This document shows positions 33,901 to 46,113 of a stretch of 64,000 nucleotides of DNA, piece by piece. Each line of letters opens with the position of its first letter. Within the stretch, counting starts at the first letter, position 1. The DNA is taken from positions 1,798,001 to 1,862,000 of the forward strand of contig JAGPXD010000004.1 in NCBI GenBank assembly GCA_020746995.1, read 5' to 3'. The stretch comes from Plectosphaerella cucumerina. Lineage: Eukaryota > Ascomycota > Sordariomycetes > Glomerellales > Plectosphaerellaceae. Below the pieces are notes generated by a model. It did not search any database and was not told the origin of the DNA. It worked only from the letters and a program-made list of their open reading frames with translations. The position numbers and the translations under genes were made by a program.

Positions 33901-36548
33901 GTTCCGATGCACGGAGAAGGAGCCCTGCGACTCAGGTTGGGGGCTTCGTGTGATCGACTCGAACGACATCACCATTCTAGGCGCTGGTCTGTATTCTTGG
34001 TTTTCGACCTACAGCCAGGATTGTCTCACCGCTTCAAAGTGCCAGAGAACCATGGCAGAGCTTGGCGGGAACAAGGGCCGCATCATCATTCACAATCTCG
34101 TCACTATAGGCGCGGTCAACATGATGATGGCAGATAGCAAGCTCATCACGGCCAAGGACAACCGAGCTGTCAACTTCCACCCCTTTTGGAGCCAGATCAG
34201 TCGCTTTGAGGCGCGAGAGTTCCAGAAACCAGTCACTGCCGAACCTGTTGTCGAACACGGCGACGGGATCGACCCGCTGGAGGCAATCCAGGCCGATCTG
34301 AAGGCTGTTTGTAGCCTGTCCAGCATATGTGTTCCCCTCACAGACAGCGCTGCCATGTCATGCGGAGACGATTACATGAACGTCGGCTACGACGCCTCGG
34401 ACTGCCAATCAGGCCAGGGCAAAATCATCTGCTGCAAGGAGAACGCGGCGCCAGAAACCTGCATGTGGCGGGCAAATCTGGGCGACGTCAAGACAGACTG
34501 CGCTGGTCACTGCCTTCGTGGCGAAGTGGCTCTGTATGAGTCGGATAAGGGCGGCCTAATGTCCGACTCTGAGTCCGGGAAATGTCTACGGGGCAAAAAG
34601 ACGTTTTGCTGCAAGCACCGGGGATTCCCTGCGCTCACTTCCGGCTGTGAGTGGGTGCAGCCAACGACAGCCTGGTACGTTTCTGCACCGGTTCCTATAT
34701 CATCTCATCATGATGCCTCGGATACGGTAGAACTGACCAGTTGGTGACCAGCGGCTTGACTAATGAGTGTCCTACTGGAAAAACTTCCGTTGCTAGCAGA
34801 ATGCTCCCTGGCATCGGCCCTTCTGGTTGCGCGCAATCGGAAGAGTATTGCTGCCCCACGGATCGCACACAGTTGTCTGACTGCCACTGGGTAGGCAAGG
34901 GTGACTGCGCCGATGTAAGTGCCATCGCTGAATCGCTTCTTATTGTCTGTCGGCACAGGCTGACCGTCGCACACACAGGCAAAATGCAGCAGCAATGAGA
35001 TCACGCTCGCAACTGACCAACTAGGCGGCGAAGGCATCACTTGCAACTGTGAGTGGGAAGTCCCATTCAAGCTTTTCTTCAGGACATTTCTAATGTGGTT
35101 GCTTGTAGGGATGCGCGAGAAGTCGCTCTGCTGTACCCCGAAGCTCCAGGAACCCCAACAAGTATGTGGCCTTCCAAAGTGTCAAGCTGAACCGTGGGAG
35201 TGCCCGAGCGACGAATACGCGCTTGAGGAAGGTGAAGAGGATCCGGACGTCGAGCCGAGCAGTCTCTTCACACGCGATTTCTCAATCCTCGATGAGCGAG
35301 CCGAAGAAGGCGGGACGAAGAGACGCAAGTTCAACGTCACTGTCCCCCGCAATCCCACGTTACTCGTCCGACTCTTCGCCCGAACATATGATGGTCCGAA
35401 CGCGTCGTACGGGGGAGCAAAAGGTGCCAGGGCCAACACAAACCCCAAGGGTTTCAAGTGAGTAGTTGCAGAGCCGCCTGCATCCCCCCCGGCCTTGGTT
35501 TACAGATTGAGTTGGGCTGATAGTGCGTACAACAGTCAAACTGCTTCAGGCATTCGGTGCGGTGCCCTTGAGACTCTAGACATTGATCGGGTCCTCACGA
35601 ATGGACCTGGGACGGGCCATAGCAGGTACGACAACCTACAGATGGACCATAGAATCGATGTAAGTTGCTTGAGACTCGGAGCACTAAACACCCTCGAGGG
35701 AGAAGCTAATGCCCCGCGTTCTTTTCTGACAGCTCCAATACCTCCGCGATCTCGTCTATACCTTCCTCACCGGTGACCTTGCCAGCGGCGGAGGCACAAC
35801 ATCTGTCCCTCCCATCCCTTACGCAGTCTTCGAGCCCTATTGGAATTGGAACAGAGCTCTCCTACCTTTAGGCATGCGTCAGATTACACCCACCTCCCCA
35901 ACCAATCTCAAGGCCGCGTCCAACCCACAGAGGGGTATGCAAAACATCAACAACCGCTTGTTCGAAGTCCTCGGCGGCAACTCCAATCGCCGCCCCCTGG
36001 TGCTTCTCGACGCCAATCTCAACAACATCAAGGGCCGCATTTTCAATTACAACTTCAACGAAAACGGCGAGAGAACGCGGCTGACCAACCCCGTCTCTGA
36101 CCCTAACATGCAGCGCAACATGGACCGGCTCATCCGCGACGGTGGAAGCATGGCGAGCCAGACACAATTCTTCCACGAATTGAGATCCCTCATCACCGTA
36201 TGGCGCTACATCCGCCACGATGAGGTGCTGCCCGGGACCCAAGACATGCGGAGAGCCCTGCGCGAGCAGATTGTCATGATCGAGGCCGAGACAAGGCTGC
36301 TGAACAGCCAACAGAACCTGGCAGGTTTGACTGCCATCTTCGACGAGTTTGATCACGACTGGTGGGAGGCATCTGCAAACCATAGTAGGGAGTGGATCGG
36401 ACGCTGGGTGCGCGATGCGACAGTTGCCTTGAACCAATACATGATGGTCAATGGTGAGAGCCACCCCGAAGCAGCCTGGATCGACCAGGAGCTTCAAGCA
36501 ATAGTTCTCGAGGCGTTGCGCGTGATTATAGCGCCTGAAGACATTTGA
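30952..36548 (+). CDS. Secreted GH55 beta-1,3-glucanase fused to Cys-rich modules and a killer-toxin-chitinase-like C-terminal region
   Basis: Thirteen exons: 30952-31587, 31646-31807, 31861-31989, 32047-32209, 32275-32340, 32396-33164, 33236-33602, 33674-34674, 34752-34914, 34979-35048, 35109-35457, 35506-35659 and 35733-36548. They give 1614 residues with all phases consistent. A signal peptide (MRLLWLTAAASLAIDATVG) is followed by a helical, acidic extension to about residue 190. Two GH55 beta-helix modules then start at the paired motifs AKGDGVTDDTKAI (about 205) and CKGDGKTDDTRCL (about 577); landmarks include GIYGGNQQFTG, VWDWGWTWKTI, GALFVEWN and WLYGTSSEHSVFYQY. Residues about 976-1200 hold three Cys-rich units (CMWRANLGDVKTDC, CEWVQPTTAC, CHWVGKGDCA). 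The final 300 residues are non-catalytic and resemble the tails of killer-toxin-like GH18 chitinases. Ordinary fungal GH55 enzymes have about 750-950 residues. A glucan-degrading role follows from the family; the target cell is inferred. Confidence 0.88.
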
Positions 36549-37193
36549 AAACTTTGAAGGCGGCTGCTTGGTCGTCGACAAGGTAAGTATGTGTTTGGGG
36601 AACGTGGGGGATTGGGGTGGAAGCGTTTAGTCAGGGAAGGTGGAGGTGTAGGTGCACGCAGACTCGAGTCAATTCTCGCTTGACACAATGGCGTTTCCCT
36701 TGATACAATATTATAATCTCGTGGGGTATTTGTTGGAAATCAACGCGGCGTGCGCTTGTGGCCCCAGTATCTATGAGAGCGGCTCATTGCTATGCTGGTG
36801 CCACCCCGTCCGCGTGCTGTCCGGCCCCGGGCCCGGCCTAGATCTCGGGCGACACGGACCCGGACGCCGAGCGGGGTCGACGAAAGAGGGGCTCGCCTTC
36901 GCCGCTCCCGCGTTTGCCTCACTTCAGCCCTTCAGAGTCCCGTGACAACCTCAGATTCGACCTCAACTCATTCTGCCAGCATCCCGCCCATCTCTCATCC
37001 ATCAAACTCCATCCTGTTCGCCAAAGGAAATCTCAGACACGGACTGAAAACTCACCTGCTACATCCCACCGACCCGTGCACACGTCCATTCGATCGTGAC
37101 GTCACCCCCGTCCGGCTCACCCCTCATCGCCAACGCATCGCAATCACCATCGTCTCATCAGATAACTCCGACGGCAGCTCGAGCCGCGCTGAC
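36549..37193. other. Intergenic region
   Basis: 3' region of the GH55 fusion and promoter/leader of the small cupin gene. The last 250 bases are a CA/CT-rich leader. No gene seen. Confidence 0.5.
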
Positions 37194-37723
37194 ATGGCGA
37201 ACGACAAGAAGCTCAGCCCAGAGCAGGAGGTCCGATCTTGGGGCTTCAGTCAAGTATTCACCTGGTGCGACAGGCCGTAAGCGACCCCCCCTTCCCCCCG
37301 GCAGTCAACAATCGCGAGTCACGATTGCCCCTCCCCTCATCATCTGAAGTCGTCCTCGCCTCGCAAATCAACACGATGCCTCTCCGTCTGGTTCGCTGGC
37401 AGGGGCATCATGTGGCCCCTGCTATCCCCGACGCCGACGGCCATTGCCGCGCGTGCCGATCGGAATGCCCGAGATTTTCGTTCGTCATGTTGTCGTCGCT
37501 GACCCGTACCCGGCACCTCAGGAATGCACACTACCCCCCGCATACCCACCGGGAACTCACCACGCACCTGATCACCCGCGGTGAGCTCACCATCACGTAT
37601 CCGGAGGACGAGACGCCTACGAAGGAGACGCATGGAGTTGGGGCGCGTATCGATGTCGAGGCCAACCGCGTCCACGAGGTCTGGGTCGGCGCGGAGGGAT
37701 GCACATATGTGATTGGGGAGTAG
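37194..37723 (+). CDS. Small cupin-fold protein
   Basis: Exon 1 is 37194-37276 (MANDKKLSPEQEVRSWGFSQV...) and exon 2 is 37522-37723, joined in phase 2 to give 94 residues. The intron has donor GTAAGC and acceptor CTCAG and is 245 nt, long for this genome. The product carries YPPHTHRELTTHLI, then GELTITYP, GVGARIDVEANRVHEVWVG and CTYVIGE at the C-terminus. This is a short single-domain cupin: the HxH in PHTH and the later His in RVHEV are in the places of the metal ligands. I recognise the arrangement from conserved fungal proteins of unknown function. Without splicing the open frame would have a different, Arg-rich N-terminus that does not fit the family. Confidence 0.85.
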
Positions 37724-40700
37724 GTCCAGGGCCCAACGGCCTCGAAAAAGTCTGTTTGTCGAGCTGCATTAGTTCCTCTAGGCACGGAATTTGCACGCAA
37801 ATGTCGATGCCTGCGAAGGCCGAGACCGCATCTGAACAATGAGTTCAGCCACCGGTGATGCCGGCGATTGGGGGGGGGGGGGGGGGGCATGAGAATCATC
37901 ATGCTCATGCTGGCTCTTTCCCCTTCTTTCCGTCTGACATCTCCTGACTTCCCGTGTCCTTAGCCGCGCGACATGACCCCGAAAAAGTGAAAAGGCGGAC
38001 GAGAAGAGTCGTCCCGAGTCGGAAGGGTTCGCAGATGAAACGCCGGTCCGGGATGGTCGATCAGGCGCGCGGCCTTGTTCGGAGCTGTGTGATCGCCATT
38101 ACGGCCCCCAACCCCTCCCCGAGGCCCCGCAGGCAGGGCAGAGAGCCACGCGGAGCCTTGAGCGCTCTCGGTCGCCTCGCTCTCGGCCTCGCGTTAGGAG
38201 GGGTGACTGGGAGGGAAGGACAGACGATGGCATCATGTTGTTTGACTGAGCGGCGAAGAGGGAATCCGCAACCGGAGGCCAAGTCCGGGCCGTCCGTGCC
38301 CGTGCCCGCGATCGACGATGCCGGCGCTCCGCCGCACTCTACCGATATTGATTGATCTTCAGTTAGCGGATCATTCATCTTGTACTCGTAAGGCGGTCGC
38401 GGCAGCGCGATGGTATTGTAGGGGGTTGCCTGCGATGGTAAGACTAGGGATCCCTGGTCGGCGATGTTGAGTGCAAGGAAAACCGTAACCGCGAAAGGTG
38501 GCATTCGCGAGTACAGCGGACCAGAAAGCTGCATCCTTAAAATTGACCTCGACGGCGCAACCGTGGCTGCTGGGGAACAAGACGTCCCCCGATTAAGGAT
38601 AGCTCCCGGAGAAAAGGGGGTTAAGAAACAAATGGTTAGCAGGCGTCTGGTTGTCTGATTGCGAGGTAGCACTCGAGGGGGCGTTTGTTCCTGGCGAGGT
38701 CCCAGAAATTGGCCGAGACCTCGTCGACCAGGGCAGGCGCATCGTGAACAGGGAGAAATCGAGATGGGGGATTTTCTCATAGAAAGGGCCGTTGGCAGGA
38801 AACAACAAAAGGCCCGGCTTGTGAAACGGAGGACCAGTCTTGTTTCTCTCTCTCAGTCTCTGCCCTTGTCCTTGCGCCCCCCGCGCAGGTGGACAACGGA
38901 GATATCCACATGACGTCTCCCTGACTGACAGTTATTTTCAGCGAACGACCCGTTCAAAGCCAAAGGAGGCTTGACGTGCTCTAGCGCGCGGGTTCGAGGA
39001 AAGGTTCCTAGATTGCTTTTTGCCCCCATCATGGTCTTGGTTCGGCGGCTGTGTGGGGGGGAGGAGGGGAGGGAGGGGCTGCTGAGTTTCGTCGGAGGTT
39101 CCAGCTGGTCGAGAGAGGGGGGAACGGACAGGCAGCGGGAGGATCATTGATAGCACCATCAGACAGGACATGCGGTGTCGCTGATCAACCCCTGACCCTG
39201 ACCCCTGGCGACAGATAACCTGTCTGAGCCGATGTGCGAAGGACGACTGGTGGCCAGTGTTCTGGCCAGAATAGTAGCGGTGACCAGTGATCCGCGGGAC
39301 GCGCGCGCAGGAGAAAGCAGGATGCGCGGCAGAGGAGTATCAAGCAGTGCGTCGAGTATCATCGAGTGTCATCGCGTCTGGAGCCTTGTAGCAGGGAAGG
39401 CCAAAGGGCCAGGCTCATCCCCGTTGCACGTTGCAGGAGGCGCCGACACGCGACGGCGTCCCCTGGTGTCCTTTGGGGTAGAGTTCCCCGGGGAGCTAGT
39501 GGTCTGGCTGGCGTCCAGCCGCGTCTGTGTCCCTTTGAGCTGAGCAGCGCTGTCAGGCCGAGACCTCGATATTCTGGAGTCTCGCCTCGCGCCTGGTTGC
39601 CTCTAGGAGCTGCGAGACAAAGGGCGACGGGAAGCGAAGGAGACCTCGTGGAAACCCTGTTGTCAACCGTTGCATGCTCCAGACCTCCTCAGCCGTGGTC
39701 CAAGGACGTGGCCCCAGGACGCCAGGACGCCTGGATGCGTACGTACACTCGCATCGGCAACCAAGGTTTTGGCGGCCGGCATTGGTCGCCAGATAGACAT
39801 GTGCCGTCCGATGCTGGCGAACCATTGACTAAAAAATGGAGGCGGGAACAAGCAGGTTTTATGTGGCCAGTGAGCTTGCCTTTCCGAAGCGGTTCGGGGT
39901 AGGATGGGAGGGGAAGGGGGAGGTGTTGGTGGGAGTCAAGGAGGATTGTTGGTTAGCGCTGGCGGGCGAGATCGAGCCTATCGAGGAGATGGTGTGTTGA
40001 AAGATGCGTGGTGCGGCGGGAGAAGCACCGCCACAGGTATGTACCGGGTACAAAGAGAGCTTGAGCCACAGCACCAGCACCCGCTGATTGAGCATCCTCC
40101 GCCTGTGGTTTCCTCTCCCACTGCAACCTCGCTTGGGGCCAAGCCCGTCCAGTCCGTCCCATTGCCCAGCCACCAGCGTGCCCACCACATCTCCTGGGGT
40201 GTCACCGCAATCTCGTTTTTCCAAGATGCGGAATTTGATTCTCGTACGGCCCTGTCCTTCTGCCCCTCCACCACACCTGCCACTGACGTTGCCGGATCGA
40301 CAGCGATCCTTGCTTGCACGCGCCGGGCGCTCACCGAGGAAACCGCCATTCCTGCCCTCAGCCTTCTCGATTCCAGAGGGGTGACAACAAAGAAAGAAGA
40401 AGAAGAAGACGTCAAGTTGTTAGGCAATTGGGGGTCCAAGGTCCAGACGGGGCTGGGCCAGGGCCGGGCGAGGGCGCGACAAAGATGAGGCGTCCCGACG
40501 CAAGTGTTCCGTCATCCGCCAGCACGCACCAGCGGCGTCAGCATCACCAGCTTGCTGCACCTCTGCTGCACCTCAAGCAGGATGGGCTGTCGCTGGCACA
40601 CACAACACACACCACACCCACATGGTGGATCTGCCGCGCATCAGCCCAGCTTCCGACTCGAACCTTTTGTGCTGCTCGTCCGCGGCACTTGCGTCCGTGT

Positions 40701-42055
40701 GTGTGACAGCCAGCAGCAAGCGTCCACCAACAGACCAGGGGGCCAGGGTGGCCCAGAAGCCGGGAGGTCCGCACCCGCCGGGCGGTGTTGCGTCGCTGTT
40801 GTGTCGTCAACCCCTGTCCTGCTGGTGCTGTGCAGCGCTGAGATGCGCTGTGCTGAGAGAAAGGTGCAGCGGCAAGCCAGTGGACGTCCGGGCGGGCGCC
40901 GCATCTTCGAACCTGCTGGCGGTGCATGAGGCATCAAAGTACACGGTACTCGTTCCAACTCTAGCGCCCCATCGCCGCGTGCAGTCGGGACTCTAGCTTG
41001 CTCGGGCTCTCTCTGGTTCACTGGTCTCACACCCTGTCCGTACGGTCCGTCTGTCGGATCCGCAGTGGGATGGGCCACGACCTCTCCTCCTTGCTTGGCT
41101 CCTTGCTCCTTGGCCCTCCCGGTTCGTCTCCAGGTTCCAGGTTTCTTCCAGGCCGCCATCGAAATCGGCATAGGCTTTTCTCGATCCACGCCGCCTCCTA
41201 GGCTCCTCCTAAGCTCCTAGCCTGCCTCCCAGTGCTACCACCTTAGCACGAGCAGACATGGGGCATGTCCGTGGGCATGAGCATGGGTGTGGCCGCTCAT
41301 TCAATGTCTAGCGCTGTTTGCACCATCCTGCTGCGATCCCCTCCCCCCGCCGGCCGACAAGGCGACACCTCAACGCAGCTTAGACACTCTGGGCTGACCG
41401 TCTGAGACCTTGTCGATACCACGGGCCAAGCCTCTCTCCGAGTCTTGTCTACCGGTACTCCTCTCCTCTCTCCCCTGCTTCTTTACCTCTTCCTGCTTCC
41501 ACCACCTCCTCCTCCCTTCACCTTCTCCTTGTTGTTTCTCCTCACAAGCTTCCTCACCTCAGGCTTCATCTCCTTCCCCCTTTCCGGTCCGTGAGGGAAG
41601 CTCAGACCTCGGCGCCCAGCTTCATTTGATTAACGTATCAGCCCTCCACTTCGGATCATCTGAGACGCTCTTACGTCGTTGACTCGCCCTTTCGTCCCCG
41701 TTCTGCTCCTCCGGCCGAACCGTTCATTTATTTCCCATTTCATGACACAATCCGTCAACCGTCTGTCATACTTACTTTTCCATCCGTTGCCGCACACCTA
41801 CCACTAGGTTCGCCGGCAGAAGAGCTCTTCCTAAATACCCCTTCCTGGTCCACCCCGGCCCGCGCCTTTCAGCAGTACAGTTCACCAGGCCTGCACCTGC
41901 AACCTCCTCGACCTCGCCTTTCGAACTCCCACCGGCTTCACCACAGGCAACGTCGCTCGAGGGCTCCCATGTCCCCCTCTCAACGCTCCTAGCAGCCGTC
42001 CGCGCCGCTCTAGGCCCAGCAGTCCCCTCGGGGCGCGGCCCTTCAACACATCGCC
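37724..42055. other. 4.3 kb without a supportable gene
   Basis: Overlapping, Arg/Pro/Gly-rich open frames on all six frames and no splice-consistent protein. The final 750 bases (about 41,300-42,055) are strongly pyrimidine-rich and probably form the long leader and promoter of the gene at 42056. An 18-base G run lies at 37870-37887. Confidence 0.55.
37870..37887. repeat. 18-base poly-G tract
   Basis: An uninterrupted run of G downstream of the cupin gene stop. A shorter run (13 G) occurs at 30410-30422. Confidence 0.85.
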
Positions 42056-45000
42056 ATGGGCAACACCACCTCGCTCGAGACGCTGCCGCCGCAGATGGCG
42101 AACCCCTACCCGGAGCCTCGCACCACACCCGTCAAGCGGCAGCCTCAGAAGCTCTCCAAGCCTCGCGTCGGCAACCATGCGTCCTCAGGCCGCACGCGCC
42201 GCATGAGCTCCAGCGCCATCTCCGTCGCCTCTAGCAACACGCAGCTCCCTCTGAACCCGAACCCGGCCCTCAGACGCCAGTCGACCCTCGTCTCGCCCCT
42301 ACCTCTTTCTCCCTTGCCGCCAAGCAGCGTATCTGCCCTTGCGAGCCCCGTCAGCGCTGGCCCTGTCGAAGACTTCCCCCCGGCGCCAGAATCCCGAGAG
42401 CGAGACCCAAGCCGCCGCCTGAGCCTCTTCCGCTCCAAGAGCTCGCACGATGAACGCCGGTCAAGCAGGATAAGCCTTGGACCCTTGCCCCCGATGCCTG
42501 GGGACAGGCGCTCCCGGGCCAATTCCATGAACTGGGAATCCGAGGCCAACTTTGACTATGCCAGAAGGCAGCAGCTCGAGAGGTATGAAATGTCTTGCCC
42601 CTCTACGCGGCTTCTCCAACTGACATGACCTGTGTTTCTCCAGCCAAAACAGCATCGCGAACCGCCAATCGGTGAACTACGACATGTCCTCCTACGAGGC
42701 GAGCCGCCTCATGGTGCAACAGGAGACCTTGTCGCCCCTGTCGCCCAACGCGGAATCCGTCCTGTCGGGAAGCAACAATCACGACATCCCCCACGAGTCG
42801 TGGAACGGTCAGGAGGAGCCCCAGGAAACCACCCTCGACCGCGTCAACTCCGAGGTCTCCCTCTACCCGCCTGTGCGACGCAGGTCCATCATCCAGACGC
42901 CCGGCCTTGCCACACGTTGGCCCGGCGACAATGCCACTGCCAGCGCCAGCGCCAGTGTCTCCAGGCACTCTAGCATGCGCCACAGTCATCCGCCGACGCC
43001 TGTCATGGCCGCCCGATCCAGGCAGGACTCTCTGGACTCCGCTAGCGCCCGCATCATGTCGCTACCTCCCCCGCCGAGGCTCCTCTACCCTGAGGTGACA
43101 CCACGCGTGGAGACCCCGTCCGACGGGGAATACAAGCAGCTCGGCACCATCAAGTTTGGGTCGCTCCGTATCACCAACGGTGCCGCGAGCCCGATCCCTA
43201 GCCTCGACGGCGAACGCCAGCTCGGTGGAGACGACTCCCGACCCCTCTCGCCGCCGCAAGACGATGCCGATCTCATGGCGGACGTGGCCGCCAACTTTGA
43301 CAGCGAGGAGCTTGTCGTCGTGGCTGTTGGCCGCGCCGAGGAAATCAGCACCCCTCTTACGCCACGCCTCGTGGAGGTCGGAAAGCTCAGCAGGGCGTCT
43401 TCGTTTAGGAGCCAAGGTTTGACGGCTCCCATGTCAGCTGACCCCCTGCCGAACCTGTAAGTCGGCCGTCGCCCTCGTAACCCAGGAACACTACTTATTG
43501 GCCCCCTCTCCTTAGGCCCCAATTCAGCGATTTCAAGCTGTCCAACGATGCGCAGCTCGAGTACTCGACAAACGAGACACTGGACATTCGCGAGGACGCC
43601 GATGCGAAACCAAGGCTCGAGCGGCCGACCATCGACCCCGCCCAGGCCGAGCGCGAACGTCTTGCGCGAACGGACAGCGGCATCGTGGCGACGCCAATGT
43701 CTGAGGCGTCGCTCAAAGCCCTCTCAAAGGCCGACTCGGGCTATAGCTCAAACGTGTCGGTCCGATCCTTCGCCTCGAAGAAGGTGGACGGCTCGGGCAC
43801 AGAGTCGCCTAGCCAGTCGGCCGACAACTGCAGTGTCGAAATTTCCATCTCCAAATCTCCAGACTTGCCCGAGGGCGAGGGCCATGTTGCGTCCGGGTCC
43901 CAGCTGGTCATCGACACTACCACCTTTGATCTCCTGACGGCTCGATCGCCGACGTCGGCTAGCGCCTCTCCTATTTCTCCTCGAACCAGGCCCAGCCTCG
44001 CCGCCCCGGTGCCTAGAACACGCGATCAGCAGCCCGTCTCTCCCGTCTCGGAGAGGCGCAGATCTGGCCTGTGGCTGCTGCAGTCAAAGTCGACTTTGAG
44101 CATTGGCGGCGAGCCCACACCGAAGCCGTCGAAAAGGCACAAGCTCCAGCGTCTTCTCAGCGGCGCGAGCCTGAGAGGTGGCCCGCCTTCCGTAAACGCC
44201 ACCCATCCTGAGGGTCAGGCTGTCCCTGATGTCCCGCAGGACATCGAAGACAAGCTCCAGGCACACAATGGCCAGTTCCCGACGAACTCCAAACGCCTCA
44301 CCATGAAGAGGCAGCTGAGCAAGGAAACCCTCAAGACCATCCTTAGCGTTGGCAGCGTGGACGCCCTTCAGTCAGAGAGCGTCCGCAACTCGCTCGTCGC
44401 TGTCGACGAGACCCCGGCGCCTGTCCCGGTGAGCGAGCCCGTCAAGGCCTCTCGTCGCCGCTCAATTCAGTCTGCCGCCAGCCTCATCTCCCGAACCAGC
44501 CTCCGCCGCAAGCCCGTGGGATCAGGCGACCGGCACGATGCGACGCTTTCGGAGCACGATGACATCCGCAACGGCTTTGAATCCCACATCACGAGCATCG
44601 ACGCCATCCGCACCAGTGTCGGCCGAAGCGCCTTCGACTCGGCTTTCGCCATGATGCGCGTTCCCAACGAGGAGGGTGACCGCCGAGACCGCTCCATGAC
44701 CATGGATGCCCAGACGGAGCGCGAGATGGAGCTCCGCCGACAGGCCTCGAGGGGAAGGAACCCGCGCGCAGCGACAACGTCCTCGCGTGCGTCGCCCATC
44801 CCGGAGCTCCCTGAGATGTCGCCGACGGCACTCAAGTCTAGGACCCCGCCGCCGCCCATTAGCCTGCAAAACCGCAGCGCACGAAGCATCCGGAAGAACC
44901 CCTCCTCCCGACCCCAGTCGTCGTCCTCGACCCCGAAGCAGGGCCTGTCCCGTCGCGGCAGCCGGGAAAGCGTGCAGAGCCATCGCTCGGGCCACGAGGA

Positions 45001-45538
45001 CCCCAATCCCCCGCCGATGCCGGCCCTGGACCCCCGGTTCCCTGAGTTCCAGCACCTCCGTGGCGACGCCCCGAGAGCCCGCCGCGAATCCGCCCCGGGG
45101 CCGCTGAACTCCAACCCGGACCCCAGCAGCCGTCGGCCTAAGAGCGCCGCCCCGGCCAACACCCTGCGGAAGCAGCATCACCAGCAGCCGACGCCTCGCG
45201 ACATGCGCCGCCAGTCAAGCTACGAGGACAACCTTGGACGCCGGCAGTCGCTCTCCCGCCAGGCCGAGGGTCGTCCACACCACCACCAGCAGCAGTACGA
45301 CCCCCGCGACCCTCCCGCGAGCGGTAGCTACTACCACAACCAGCTGCGCCAGCTCCAGGACCAGCAATGGGGCGGCCAGGGCTGGGACGAGCCGAGCAGA
45401 TACCCGCCCCACGGGCCCTCGGCGCGACACTCATGGAGCCGCGGAGGCAACTCGCGCGGACGCACGTACGAGCCCCCCTACCGCGTGCTGCACAGCTACA
45501 ACTCGCCGGCCTACCGCAACGTTCCCATCTGGGGATGA
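42056..45538 (+). CDS. Large Ser/Pro-rich disordered protein with N-myristoylation motif
   Basis: Exons 42056-42582, 42644-43456 and 43516-45538 give 1120 residues; introns are 61 and 59 nt (GTATGA...CCAG, GTAAGT...TTAG). The sequence is dominated by Ser, Pro, Arg and Glu with many SP/TP and RxxS sites (RRLSLFRSKSS, RRRSIQSAAS), so it should be largely disordered and heavily phosphorylated. Short conserved-looking blocks include GTIKFGSLRITNG, KADSGYSSNVSVRSF and RLTMKRQLSKETLKTIL. The C-terminus is His/Gln/Arg-rich and ends YNSPAYRNVPIWG. The start MGNTTS (Gly2, Ser6) fits the N-myristoylation consensus, suggesting membrane or septum association (inference). No enzyme domain is visible. A long pyrimidine-rich leader precedes it. 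Confidence 0.85.
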
Positions 45539-46113
45539 GGCCGGCAGAGCATGAATAGTTTCTTATGTTCTGAGCATTGGCAGATCCGAGGATGGGCAAG
45601 CAAGCCATTCTCCTGAAGGATTTCTTTTGTACGACTTCCCCGGCATACACGGCCCTGGCGTTCTGGATCAAGAGGCAGTCGACCTCTCTCCTTGCTTTTT
45701 TTTCGTTTCTGCGTCATGATCGGCCCGGATACATCTGCCGTCTGCTCCTCTTTTCTCCGGCGGACGGAGGCGCTTGCTGTTCCTCTACTTCTTCCCGCGC
45801 GCGTTAGTTATGGTGGCGGATGCCCAGTTATACCCCTCCCCGCTGTCGTCGTAAGGACGTCAGGTACGGCATCTTGAAAGACGCCGCGGAGGTATTTCCC
45901 CCGGCGCAAAACAATGCAAAAGTACTTTGCAACGTCTGGTCCCTGGTCGTGAAATGATGTGTGGATTCATGGGACATGTGTCCCTGTAGATGTGCCGTGG
46001 TGAGAACATGTTTGTACAGAGTATGTGCCCCCAGGGCCGCCCGTACGCCTCCCGAATGCATCGCCGCTCCTGCCGCGCTTTTCCCTTGATCGTACAACGC
46101 TCCATGCCCAACC
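45539..46113. other. Convergent intergenic region
   Basis: 575 bp between the stops of the disordered-protein gene and PET191. It holds the two 3' regions; no gene seen. Confidence 0.5.

Noticed and set aside
38061..38780. 239-codon minus-strand open frame
   Set aside because: Low complexity with overlapping frames on both strands and no splice or motif support.
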